Shown piece by piece: positions 29,141 to 39,212 of a DNA stretch of 64,000 nucleotides; positions within the stretch are counted from its first letter, which is position 1; each line of letters opens with the position of its first letter. The notes beneath the pieces are model-generated. The model was not told where the DNA came from, ran no database searches, and worked only from the letters and a program-made list of their open reading frames with translations. The position numbers were made by a program, and so were the translations under genes. The DNA is taken from positions 310,001 to 374,000 of the forward strand of contig CAWFTU010000001.1 of the NCBI GenBank assembly GCA_963818725.1, in the 5' to 3' direction. Origin of the DNA: DATFDN01 sp963818725 (GTDB lineage: Bacteria > Pseudomonadota > Alphaproteobacteria > Acetobacterales > Acetobacteraceae).

Positions 29141-30571
29141 TTAGCGTGCCGCCCGCTGCTCCAGTGGCATGGTGGCCTCGGCGCGCTGGGCCAGTTGGGC
29201 GCGGACCGCCGCGAGCTCCGGGCCGGTGACCTTGAGCTCGGCACAGGCCCGCCCATCCCAGACCAGGCGGGCGAAGTCGGGGTGCAGCACCATCGCCCCG
29301 CCGGCGTTCTCGAAGCTCGCCCGGTCGCCGGTGTCGAGATAGCTCTCGGTGGCCAGCCCCTCGGCCAGCAGCAGGTCGTGGCGCGCCAGCTCGACGTGGA
29401 AATACTCGACCCGGGCCACTGGCTCCTGGGTGACGGTGCGGCCGTTGAGCAGCAGTTGCGCCGGGATCAGCACGCCCTCGGCGTAGATCGCGTGCTGGGG
29501 CGAGAGCCAGAGGTCGCGGGCGGGCAGGCCGGGGGCGAAGGCGCCGGCCTGGACGCGCACCGGCCAGACCTGGCGCGGGTGGGGGTGGCGGGCGCAGTCG
29601 AGCTTGCGCCGGCCGATCCAAACGATTGGCGCGAGGCCGCCGCCGGCAAGCCGGACCTGATCGCCCGCACGCAAGTCCTCGACCGCGACCTCGCCGGCCT
29701 CGGTGGCGATGCGGGTGCCGCGCGCGAAGCAGACCGGGCTCAGCGCAAAGGTGGCCTGGCCGCCAGGGACGGTGGGGGAGGTGAGGGTGCCCGTGTAGCC
29801 AGCCCCGCCCAGCGCGATGCTCTGCGGCGAGGCACCGCCGATGGTCAGCGTGGTCCCGGAGATCGACACCGAGGTGTCGCCCCCCGGCAGAAGCAGGTTG
29901 AGCCGCGTGGTGGGGTCGAGCGAGAGCGTGCCGGCGAACGACGAGGCAAGGTCGAGCGTGGCGGGGGTTACCGTCCCCCCGGCGCCCCCAGTCACATGGA
30001 TAACCTGCGAGCTTGCCGTCGTCGTCGCCAGATCCAGGGTCGAGCCCGTGCGGACCTCGATCGAGCCGGTGCCGGTGATCGACCCGGCGTCGAGGACAAG
30101 GGGAGTGGCAAGCCCCACGTCCGCGCCGTTGGCCAGGATCACGCCGCTATTCGCGATGGCGCCGCTGACCGCAACGGTCCCACCGCCGCCGAGGTCGGCC
30201 AAGGGACCACCAAGGCTGATGCTCGGCGCAGTGAGTTCGGAGGCTGTGTTGACGGCCAGGAAGCCCGCGGTGTCGGTAACGGCTCCGCCCACGACCAGCG
30301 TGGCGGGGCCGGCGCTGGCGGGCGCGGGGTTCCCGGGGATGTAGTCGGCGCCGCCGATAAAGAGATTGCTTTGCGCGGCTCCAGCGGCATTCAGCGTCAA
30401 GGCGCCAACTGCATCGGTTGTCCCGAAGATAGCCGGGGCGGCACTACCAGCGGTGGCAATGACCGCTGTATCGGCCGCGGTGGGGACAGCCGCCGGAGAC
30501 CAGTTCGCGGCAGTATTCCAGTTCTGGCCAGCGGCGGTCGTGCTGGACGGAGTGAAGGTGACGGTCGCCAT
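29141..30571 (-). CDS. Secreted Hint_2 (hedgehog/intein) domain protein, copy 2
   Basis: A 476-residue paralogue of the downstream gene, starting at MATVTFTPSSTTAAG; the frame that extends upstream is not coding. The N-terminal beta-repeat half is only moderately similar to copy 1. The Hint_2 half (from CFARGTRIATEAGEVAVEDL) is identical in protein and, as far as I can see, in DNA. Only the last few residues differ again (LEQRAAR versus EEQRAAG). Such a sharp border between divergent and identical parts points to gene conversion. Confidence 0.85.
   Translation of the reverse strand: MATVTFTPSSTTAAGQNWNTAANWSPAAVPTAADTAVIATAGSAAPAIFGTTDAVGALTLNAAGAAQSNLFIGGADYIPGNPAPASAGPATLVVGGAVTDTAGFLAVNTASELTAPSISLGGPLADLGGGGTVAVSGAIANSGVILANGADVGLATPLVLDAGSITGTGSIEVRTGSTLDLATTTASSQVIHVTGGAGGTVTPATLDLASSFAGTLSLDPTTRLNLLLPGGDTSVSISGTTLTIGGASPQSIALGGAGYTGTLTSPTVPGGQATFALSPVCFARGTRIATEAGEVAVEDLRAGDQVRLAGGGLAPIVWIGRRKLDCARHPHPRQVWPVRVQAGAFAPGLPARDLWLSPQHAIYAEGVLIPAQLLLNGRTVTQEPVARVEYFHVELARHDLLLAEGLATESYLDTGDRASFENAGGAMVLHPDFARLVWDGRACAELKVTGPELAAVRAQLAQRAEATMPLEQRAAR
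29165..29746 (-). repeat. 582-bp direct repeat, copy 2 (Hint domain)
   Basis: The partner of the repeat at 27,553-28,134. It is in the same orientation and covers the same codons of the paralogous gene. Confidence 0.85.
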
Positions 30572-30683
30572 TCGATCCGGGCCTTTTCCAAGAGAACCCG
30601 ACGGAGACTGGACCAAATCGCGGGTTGTCCCGAAATAACTTGAACGTGTACGAATGCGTGTGCGCGGAACTGTCTCGTGCCGG

Positions 30684-32549
<1,866 letters not shown>

Positions 32550-32625
32550 GAGCGGCGACTTAGCAGTTGCCCGTACCGGAGGGAACGCCTACTGACCCGC
32601 CCGAATCGTCCGGAGGAACACCCCC

Positions 32626-33049
32626 ATGGCGGCCGAGCGCACGCTGTCCATCATCAAGCCCGACGCCACGCGGCGGAACCTCACCGGGCGGGTCAACGCC
32701 GCTCTGGAAGGCGCCGGGCTGCGCATCGTCGCGCAGAAGCGGCTGTGGCTGACGGAGGCGCAGGCCGAGGCGTTCTACGCCGTGCATCGCGAGCGCGGCT
32801 TCTTCCGCGACCTGGTGCGGTTCATGACCTCCGGCCCGGTGGTCGCTGCAGGTGCTGGAGGGCGAGAACGCGGTCGCGCGCAACCGCGAGGTGATGGGCG
32901 CGACCGACCCCAAGAAGGCCGACCGGGACACGATCCGCGCCGAGTTCGCGGAGAGCATCGAGGCCAATTCCGTGCATGGGTCGGACAGCGCGGAGAACGC
33001 GGCAGTGGAGATCGCTTTCTTCTTCGCGGAGATCGAGATCGTGGGGTGA
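32626..33049 (+). CDS. ndk: Nucleoside diphosphate kinase, frameshifted
   Basis: Two frames together encode a complete 140-residue Ndk, which balances cytosolic nucleoside triphosphates through a phospho-His. The first frame gives AAERTLSIIKPDATRRNLTG to GFFRDLVRFMTSGPVV. One extra base at about 32,845 then shifts into the frame LEGENAVARNREVMGATDP, with the active-site His in NSVHGSDSAENA. A good ribosome binding site (GGAGGA) precedes the ATG. Because the frame loss would remove the catalytic half of a housekeeping enzyme, I judge the indel to be a sequence error. Confidence 0.88.
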
Positions 33050-33104
33050 TATCGAGAGGCCGAAAGCCCTGACCGGTCCCGCCTTTGTATCGGTCCCTCC
33101 TAAC

Positions 33105-33120
33105 ACCCTCGCGCGAGGGT
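33105..33120. terminator. Palindrome after ndk
   Basis: A perfect 16-bp palindrome (ACCCTCGCGCGAGGGT) lies 55 bases after the ndk stop. It could form the stem of a terminator, but no T-run follows. Confidence 0.4.
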
Positions 33121-33188
33121 CGGCACTGATGGCCTCTTTCGTAATGCCAACTGCCAGGCTGATGGCTGCTTCGGGGGACTGCTGTCCG

Positions 33189-34237
33189 TCCCCGCTTATC
33201 GGCCAATCGACCCGTCACGGGTAGACGCCTTTGTGGGTCAGACGGGACGACGCAGCGACGGCACGGCAAAGCGCGTTGACCATGCCTCGCATGTTGCGGC
33301 GCCGGTTGGTGGTCCAGCAGAAGGCGCCGAGATAGTCGGGCAGATGCTTGGGGGAGAGCCGCTTGTGGGTGGCCTTGAGCGCGGTACTGAGATTGGCGAC
33401 CAGGGTGTTGACGGTGAAGAACGGGGCGCTGCGCTCGCGCTCCGGACGCCCGCCGCCGGTGACGGTGGCGACATGCGTCCGCCCGGCTTCACCGAAGGCG
33501 TTGAACGCCCGCAAGCCGTCCGTGTGCACAGTCGCGCCGGCGGCGATGTGGGCATCGCGGAACGCGGCCACCGCCTCGCTGGAGAAGGCGCTGACCGCGC
33601 GCATCGCGACATGGCCCATGCGCCCGTCCGCATGCCGCTCGCAGGCGACGATGACGCAGGTCTTGCCTTCGGTTCCGCTGCCTTGGTTCCTTTCACCTCC
33701 CAGACACACGTCATCCGCCTCCACTACCGGCGGCGCGGCATCGTCGTCGCTCGCGCCCCCGAGCGAATAGCGCTCCGTCCGCTCGGTCATGGCGTGGCGG
33801 AGCCGCTTGTGCAGATACCAGGCCGTCTCATAGCCCAGGCCCAGCCTGCGGCCGAGCTCGACCGCCGAGATCGCCTGTTTGGTGCTGCTCATCAGGTGCA
33901 TGGCGCGGAACCAAGTGGTCAGAGACAGCTTGGTGTCCGCCATCACGGTGCCCGCGGTGACCGACCAACGTCGGCCGCAGCGCGTGCAGCCGACACGGCG
34001 GCCGTAGACATAGCTCTTCAGATTGGCGCAGCGCGGGCAAGGCATTCCTTCACGTTGGCGCGCCGCCACCAACGCCGCCAGACACTGACCCTCCGTCCCG
34101 TAGAGTCGTTCGAACTCAACGTCCGTCAGCCCCTTCATGATTGCCCGCACCGTTCTGCTCCGAGACGCCGCGTTCAGAGCGACTTTGCGCTTCCCTGCTG
34201 CAAAGTACAAGAGCGGGTCGATTGGCCGATAAGCGGG
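33189..34237 (-). mobile_element. IS1595-family insertion sequence
   Basis: An element of about 1.05 kb with perfect 24-bp inverted repeats at 33,190-33,213 and 34,214-34,237 (outer end CCCGCTTATCGGCC). The direct repeat CTGTCCGT(C) flanks it at 33,181-33,189 and 34,238-34,246. That matches the 8-bp target duplication of this family, with one base of ambiguity. It encodes one full-length transposase. It lies at the ndk-side edge of the acquired island. Confidence 0.9.
33215..34210 (-). CDS. IS1595-family transposase
   Basis: A transposase of up to 331 residues; MKGLTDVEFERLYGTEGQCL at 34,138 is the more usual start. A zinc-ribbon (CPRC...CTRC) is followed by the family segment WSVTAGTVMADTKLSLTTWF. 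The DDE core follows, with VVEADDVCLGGE, a later Asp in VHTDGLRAFNAF, and the C-terminal LSPKHLPDYLGAFCWTTNRR. It moves the element that contains it. No break in the frame is visible, so it may be active. Confidence 0.92.
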   Translation of the reverse strand: MYFAAGKRKVALNAASRSRTVRAIMKGLTDVEFERLYGTEGQCLAALVAARQREGMPCPRCANLKSYVYGRRVGCTRCGRRWSVTAGTVMADTKLSLTTWFRAMHLMSSTKQAISAVELGRRLGLGYETAWYLHKRLRHAMTERTERYSLGGASDDDAAPPVVEADDVCLGGERNQGSGTEGKTCVIVACERHADGRMGHVAMRAVSAFSSEAVAAFRDAHIAAGATVHTDGLRAFNAFGEAGRTHVATVTGGGRPERERSAPFFTVNTLVANLSTALKATHKRLSPKHLPDYLGAFCWTTNRRRNMRGMVNALCRAVAASSRLTHKGVYP

Positions 34238-34469
34238 CTGTCCGTCCGCTATAGGGAGTCCGGGAAGGAGAAGAAGACCTTACCGATGGTGGGCGCCCCT
34301 GCCGGGCAAGGAAGAATGCCTAGTGCTTAGGCAGCCGGACGGCACAGTCGCAGGTTCGGCCGAAGCATGAGGCTTGACACAACATCCTGCTGGCCGAGAT
34401 GGGCGGGTGCCAAATGTGCTATGTTGTAGTGGACACCTCAACGTTCGAAACCGCGCCCGAAGGAATATC

Positions 34470-35666
34470 ATGGGGTCGATGATTACATTACGCCTTGGGC
34501 GTCTCGAAGTGGATTGGGGTAAAAACGAATTCTTCCGCAATCACTCGCCGCTTTTCGACAAGGCCGACCTCGCCGAAGCCGAATATTTTTACGCGGACAA
34601 CGAGGTTGTCGTGCAGCCGGCCTATGTTCGGAAACTGAGTCGCGTTATCCCCCGGCTTGAATTGCTCGGGTTCAGCATGGACGGCTGTAGGACGGCATAC
34701 ACCGAGGCGCTTCGGCACGTGCCGCACTATTATCCAAAGGTGGCTATCGACTTCGACGCATTCCGCCAGGCACTCTGCGCCGTCAATCTCGACCGGGTCC
34801 GCAACGACGAATATGACGGGGACTTCGAGCTTGACGAATTCGCCACATACATCTTGAGCGATCCCGAATTCAAACGAGTCTCGGCCGCGCTTTCAGACGG
34901 CGTGACGCGCGACGACGGAACCTTTTTCGGGAACCTCGACCCTTACCTGATTCTCCGATTGTTGGGTGGAAATCCCGCCAATCTAGCACGCGATTTAATT
35001 TGGGGAATTCACGACGTTATCGAGGGCGGGTGGGTCGAGAACGACGAGGTATTCGAGCTGCTGGCCGATGAGAGCAAGTTCCTGATCGTCACCGAGGGCT
35101 CATCGGACTCCAAAATTCTGAAGACCGCGCTGCCTCTCGTCGCGCCGGACGTTGCAGACTTTTTTAATTTTGTGGACATGAAGGACAATTATCCCTTCGC
35201 CGGCACTGGCAACCTGGTGAATTTCTGCAAGGGCCTTGCCGCCATCAACGCTCAGAACAAAATCGTCGTCATCCTGGACAATGACACGACGGGGCAGGAG
35301 GCCTTGCAGGGCCTGCAAGGCCTGAAGCTGCCGCGCAACATGCGGACGGTGTCGCTGCCGTATCTGGACGCCTTCAGCCGCTTTCCAACGCTCGGACCGT
35401 CCGGCGAGGCTGTCGAGGACGTGAACGGGCGCGCCGTCGCCATCGAATGCTTTCTCGATCTCGCCTTTGGACCGCGCGAACCCCGAGCAATCCGCTGGAC
35501 CGGCTTCAATCCGCGGCGCGAGGCCTATCAGGGCGAACTCGTCGCGAAGGAGCGCTACACCGCCGCGTTTTTCGAAAACGTTACCAAGGCAAGCTACGAC
35601 CTAGGCAAGCTGCGCCTGCTGTGGGCGCACATCCTCCAGGCTTGTGCGGCGGAGGTTATCCCGTGA
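34470..35666 (+). CDS. TOPRIM protein with HEPN/Toprim-associated N-terminus (putative defence component)
   Basis: A 398-residue protein starting at the ATG preceded by AAGGA. The N-terminus GSMITLRLGRLEVDWGKNEF resembles the domain found at the start of HEPN- and TOPRIM-containing defence proteins (the HEPN/Toprim N-terminal family, by recall). The TOPRIM domain is at about residues 202-300: Glu209 in FLIVTEGSSDSKIL and Asp270/Asp272 in VVILDNDTTG. These are the metal-binding residues of TOPRIM nucleases and primases. There is no ATPase domain. The gene overlaps the next by the GTGA junction, so the pair is coupled. Its base composition is visibly richer in A+T than its neighbours, suggesting acquisition. 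Confidence 0.8.
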   Translation: MGSMITLRLGRLEVDWGKNEFFRNHSPLFDKADLAEAEYFYADNEVVVQPAYVRKLSRVIPRLELLGFSMDGCRTAYTEALRHVPHYYPKVAIDFDAFRQALCAVNLDRVRNDEYDGDFELDEFATYILSDPEFKRVSAALSDGVTRDDGTFFGNLDPYLILRLLGGNPANLARDLIWGIHDVIEGGWVENDEVFELLADESKFLIVTEGSSDSKILKTALPLVAPDVADFFNFVDMKDNYPFAGTGNLVNFCKGLAAINAQNKIVVILDNDTTGQEALQGLQGLKLPRNMRTVSLPYLDAFSRFPTLGPSGEAVEDVNGRAVAIECFLDLAFGPREPRAIRWTGFNPRREAYQGELVAKERYTAAFFENVTKASYDLGKLRLLWAHILQACAAEVIP

Positions 35667-36067
35667 AGCTGACGTCACCGACGCCAGAGGAGGTTCGCCG
35701 GGCTTTCGAGCTGCTACGACCCGAGAAATTGCTAATGGCGCGCGCGGATCTGGCCGACCTTGACGACGAAATGAAGGCCGAGCTGCACGACAGGCTGTGC
35801 CGGACGTTCTTTCCCGTCGAATGGGCAAGCCGCCTGCAGTCGATTTTGCTGCTGCTACATGAGGCGCATTGCGTCGATCCCGTGCGGTTCGTCGCGCAGG
35901 TGTTCCTGCCGTGGGTTAGGCTGCGTCGCACCCCGCAGCCCAACTTGCAGCGCGTCGGCCGCGAGATGGCGCGTATCGGCGACATTGAAGAAGGCAGCAT
36001 CGAGGAAACGGAACATCAGATCGCCCTCTACCGCCTCATCGTCAGCGATCTTTTCGATCCGTACATC

Positions 36068-37634
36068 CTTCCGATTACCCACATTTTGGCCGTGTTCGGG
36101 CCCTTGACGGTGCCTTGCTGGATGTGACGCGCTACCTGCGACGAGGTCGCGTGGCGTGAGGCTGCGATGTCGGACGCGATGCCGAAAGCGAGCGGCAGCG
36201 GTTCGAGGGCGGGCGCTGTCAAAGGGCCATCTTGGATCGATGCTGAAGTATCGGGGTGCGCACTTGGGGACAAGCGCCTATGCGACCGATTGCGGCGGCG
36301 GCTGCATCAGCTCGAGGGGGCGATGGGCGCTCCGCTGCCGCTGGCCTGTCAGGACTGGGCGAACACGAAGGCGGCCTATCGCTTCCTCTCGAGTGAGCGG
36401 TTCGGAGAGGACGCGATCCTGGCAGGGCACTTCCAGGCGACCGCCAGCCGCTTTGCGGCCACGGCTGGCCTGGTCCTCGTGGTCCAGGACACGACCGAGT
36501 TCAGCTTCCGCTGGGCCAAGCCGGGGACCATCGGCGCGATCGGCCGCGTGCCGATCGGGCGGGATCGTGACGGCAACCCTCGTGCCCACACGCGATGCGG
36601 GTTGTTGATGCACGCGAGCCTCGTGGTCACGCCCGAGGGGCTGCCGCTCGGCCTCGCCGCGGCCCAGTTCTGGACCCGCAAGGCGTTCAAGGGGGCAAAC
36701 GAACTGAAGCGCCACGTCAACCCGACAAGGGTGCCGATCGAGGAGAAGGAGAGCATTCGCTGGCTGTCGAGCCTGGCGCAGTCCAGCGCGCTGCTCGGTG
36801 ATCCGGGGCGCTGCGTCTACGTCGGCGATCGGGAGAACGACATCTACGAGTTCTTCTGCGCCGCGTGGGAGGCGGGCGCGCATTTCCTCGTTCGTACCTG
36901 CGTGGATCGACTGGCGGGCGATGGACGCCGCACGGTCGCTCGCGTGATGGCCCGGGTTCCGGTTGCGGGGCAGCACCGGATCGCGGTCACGGCGGAGGAC
37001 GGCAGTGTCGCCGAGGCCGTGCTCAAGCTCCGCTACAGGCGGGTGCACATCCTGCCGCCGATCGGCAAGCAGAAGCGCTACCCCGCCCTCGACCTGACGG
37101 TGATCCACGCGCGGGAGGCGCGGCAGCCGCGCGGGCGCGACCGCATCGACTGGAAGCTCGTGACCGATCTGGCCGTCACCTCACCCGAGGCGGCGGTCGA
37201 AAAGCTGCAGTGGTACGCCCAGCGCTGGAAGGTCGAGCTCTTCCACAAGATCCTGAAATCCGGCTGTCGCGTCGAGGCGGCACGGCTGCGGACTGCCGAG
37301 CGGCTGGCCAAGCTGATCGCGGTGTTCTGCATCCTCAGCTGGCGCATCTTCTGGACGACGATGATCAACAGGATCGCGCCGCATGCCCCGCCACGCTTGG
37401 CACTGACGGAGGCGGAAATCACCGCCATCGACCGCGCGGTGCGCGACCGGCCCACCATACCCGGCGAGAAGACCCTGTCGCACTATCTCATGAAAGTCGC
37501 CTGCCTCGGCGGCTATCTCGCCCGCGCGCGGGACCCGCCACCCGGCAACGCCGTGATGTGGCGAGGTTGGTCCCGCCTCATGGACATGATGCTCGGAGCG
37601 GACCTGATGCAGGCAAAATGTGGGTAATCGGAAG
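36068..37634 (+). mobile_element. IS4-family (IS50/Tn5-like) insertion sequence
   Basis: A 1,567-bp element with perfect 21-bp inverted repeats at 36,068-36,088 and 37,614-37,634 (outer bases CTTCCGATTACCC). The 9-bp sequence CCGTACATC is duplicated at 36,059-36,067 and 37,635-37,643. Nine base pairs is the Tn5/IS50 duplication size. The intact ends, exact duplication and open transposase frame indicate a recent insertion. Confidence 0.95.
36167..37627 (+). CDS. IS4-family transposase (Tn5-like)
   Basis: A 486-residue transposase. The N-terminal DNA-binding part reads WIDAEVSGCALGDKRLCDRL, as in Tn5-type enzymes. The DDE core follows: Asp in VLVVQDTTEFSF, Asp in CVYVGDRENDIYEF, and the Y-(2)-R-(3)-E-(6)-K-like block WYAQRWKVELFHKILKSGCR with the Glu. 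The stop lies inside the right terminal repeat. The frame is intact. Confidence 0.93.
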   Translation: MSDAMPKASGSGSRAGAVKGPSWIDAEVSGCALGDKRLCDRLRRRLHQLEGAMGAPLPLACQDWANTKAAYRFLSSERFGEDAILAGHFQATASRFAATAGLVLVVQDTTEFSFRWAKPGTIGAIGRVPIGRDRDGNPRAHTRCGLLMHASLVVTPEGLPLGLAAAQFWTRKAFKGANELKRHVNPTRVPIEEKESIRWLSSLAQSSALLGDPGRCVYVGDRENDIYEFFCAAWEAGAHFLVRTCVDRLAGDGRRTVARVMARVPVAGQHRIAVTAEDGSVAEAVLKLRYRRVHILPPIGKQKRYPALDLTVIHAREARQPRGRDRIDWKLVTDLAVTSPEAAVEKLQWYAQRWKVELFHKILKSGCRVEAARLRTAERLAKLIAVFCILSWRIFWTTMINRIAPHAPPRLALTEAEITAIDRAVRDRPTIPGEKTLSHYLMKVACLGGYLARARDPPPGNAVMWRGWSRLMDMMLGADLMQAKCG

Positions 37635-38628
37635 CCGTACATCACCATCCTCGTGGCGAGCTGCGAATTTATCGCCGGCACGTTCACCGATCTCGACGCC
37701 GCAAACTTCAAGATGGGCGAGATCAACAAGGTCGAGTTTGTCGAAGCCCATCTGCGCAAATGCGGCGACGACATCCAGCTTTTCCAGGGTTACGACTCCA
37801 AGGTGCGAAATGCCATCTCGCACGCGGGATCGCACGGCTACGTCATCGAGGACCGCAGCATTCTCTTCCGCAACATCAATAGAGGGCCGCAGCCGAAGGT
37901 TTCGCTCGTCCGATGGAGCGTGGACGAGCTCGGCTGGAATAGCATCCGGGTGGCGGAGCTCGTCTCCTGCCTCGATGCGGCGACGGAAATCTTCGGGCTG
38001 GATTGCGTGCGTCTGGAGACCGGGGATTTTTCGCAGATGCTACAGGTCGTCGATGCGGCGTTCACCCCTGCGCAGCGGGCCGAACTGCGCGCAAAATTGA
38101 GCGAAGATCTGACGCGTATTTGGACAGACCAGGCGCTCGACGCTGGACGGCGCGGCGAAGTTCTGTCGGAACTCCTTGCGGAGCAGTTCCAATTGCGGGA
38201 CATGGCGCTGCGCTGCATCGATCGCAGCATGGGTGGCGGGACAGTTCTGATCGCGATCCCGCCCGAGGGTGCTCTCGACGACGAGCGGTGCCTCAGGGGC
38301 AGGCTGCTAGAAATGACCCGCTACCTCATCTTGGCGCGATCCGTATTCGGGCCTTGCGGCGAGCGCATCGCCGTCGTGGAGACTGATGAAAAAGTCGAAC
38401 AACCCCGGCTGATGGCGAAGGTACCCGGGCCGCTGCTGGACGCGTATGCGGAGGAGAAGGCGGGGCTGATTGATCTGCTCAGGGAAGGCCAGTTCAACCT
38501 CGGGTATGATCGGCTGGAAGTTGTGATCGACGACGAGGCGCTCGCCGAATTTGAGGATCAGTCGCTGGGGCGCCACTTTCCGCGCAAGGACCGAACAGGT
38601 CCCTTAACGCCGCCTTGATTGTCCGCCC

Positions 38629-38760
38629 GCTAGATGACGCATGCCGCCGCGCTGAATGTCTGCCTCTTGCATGATCCTATCGGGCAGCCAGCGTCCGACT
38701 TGGGTCGAAACCGGCCATCGGATGCGGCCGTTGATGTAGGGCTGCGAGAAGATGCGGCCC
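38629..38760 (-). other. Possible gene remnant beside holC
   Basis: Between the HEPN gene and holC a minus-strand frame reads GRIFSQPYINGRIRWPVSTQ and further to ADIQRGGMRHLAG before a stop. It looks protein-like but has no start of its own and no family I know. It may be the remains of a gene cut when the island entered, or chance. Confidence 0.25.
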
Positions 38761-39204
38761 TCACACCCCCTGCTGCCATCCCCGGTCCGTCTGCCGCCAA
38801 TACGCAAGCGTATGCCCCGCCGCCCGCGCCGCCGCCCAGCGCCGCCGGGCCGCCTCCGTCGCTGCCTGGTCCGTGCCGTCAAACAGGTCGAACACGCGCG
38901 CATAATCGCCGCAGCGCGCGCTTTCGGCGCCGACCACCAGAAACAGGAAGCGCGCCCCGTTCGGCGCCGGCTCGTCGGTGGTGGTGAGCCAGATCGGCTG
39001 TAGGTCGGGATCTTCGTCCGGCGTGGCGTTGTGCGGCAGCCACGCCTCGGCGCTCCACAGCGCCGCGTCGATCGCGCCCAGCCGGTCGGCGCTCCCGCAC
39101 AGCACCACCGCGCGCTCCCCCGCGCCCAGCGTGCGGGCGAGCAGCAGCGGCAGCGCCTGGTCGGGGCCGGTGCGGGTCAGGTGGTAGAAGCCGATCTCGG
39201 CCAC
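38761..39204 (-). CDS. holC: DNA polymerase III subunit chi
   Basis: A 147-residue protein from a GTG start 8 bases after the pepA stop; the family start M-x-E-I-G-F-Y-H-L matches MAEIGFYHLTRTGPDQALP. Other family segments are LLARTLGAGERAVVLCGSAD, LWSAEAWLPHNATPDEDPDL and ARFLFLVVGAE. Chi links the clamp loader to single-strand binding protein at the replication fork. It is in an operon with pepA, as in many alphaproteobacteria. The island at 33-38.6 kb lies between it and ndk. Confidence 0.9.
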   Translation of the reverse strand: MAEIGFYHLTRTGPDQALPLLLARTLGAGERAVVLCGSADRLGAIDAALWSAEAWLPHNATPDEDPDLQPIWLTTTDEPAPNGARFLFLVVGAESARCGDYARVFDLFDGTDQAATEAARRRWAAARAAGHTLAYWRQTDRGWQQGV

Positions 39205-39212
39205 CGCCGCGT

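Larger units (their letters stand above)
35663..38618 (+). pseudogene. HEPN-domain partner gene split by an IS4-family element
   Basis: The gene starts at GTG (35,663) overlapping the TOPRIM stop and runs to 36,067. It is then cut by an insertion element (36,068-37,634) and resumes at 37,644. Removing the element and one 9-bp duplication joins DLFDPYI directly to TILVASCEFIAGTF in the same frame, giving 459 residues. The restored protein holds DSKVRNAISHAGSH, an R-x4-H motif (Arg190, His195) typical of HEPN ribonucleases, in a helical context. The C-terminal 250 residues are of no family I know. The left fragment would end at 36,127 inside the element, so the gene is inactive now. With the TOPRIM gene it forms a likely two-gene defence system. 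Confidence 0.8.

Noticed and set aside
34374..34425. TTGACA at 34,374 with TGCTATGTT at 34,417 as a promoter for the TOPRIM gene
   Set aside because: The two boxes are about 40 bases apart, far beyond the 17-base spacing, and no other matching box is found. TGCTATGTT alone could be an extended -10 but is weak.
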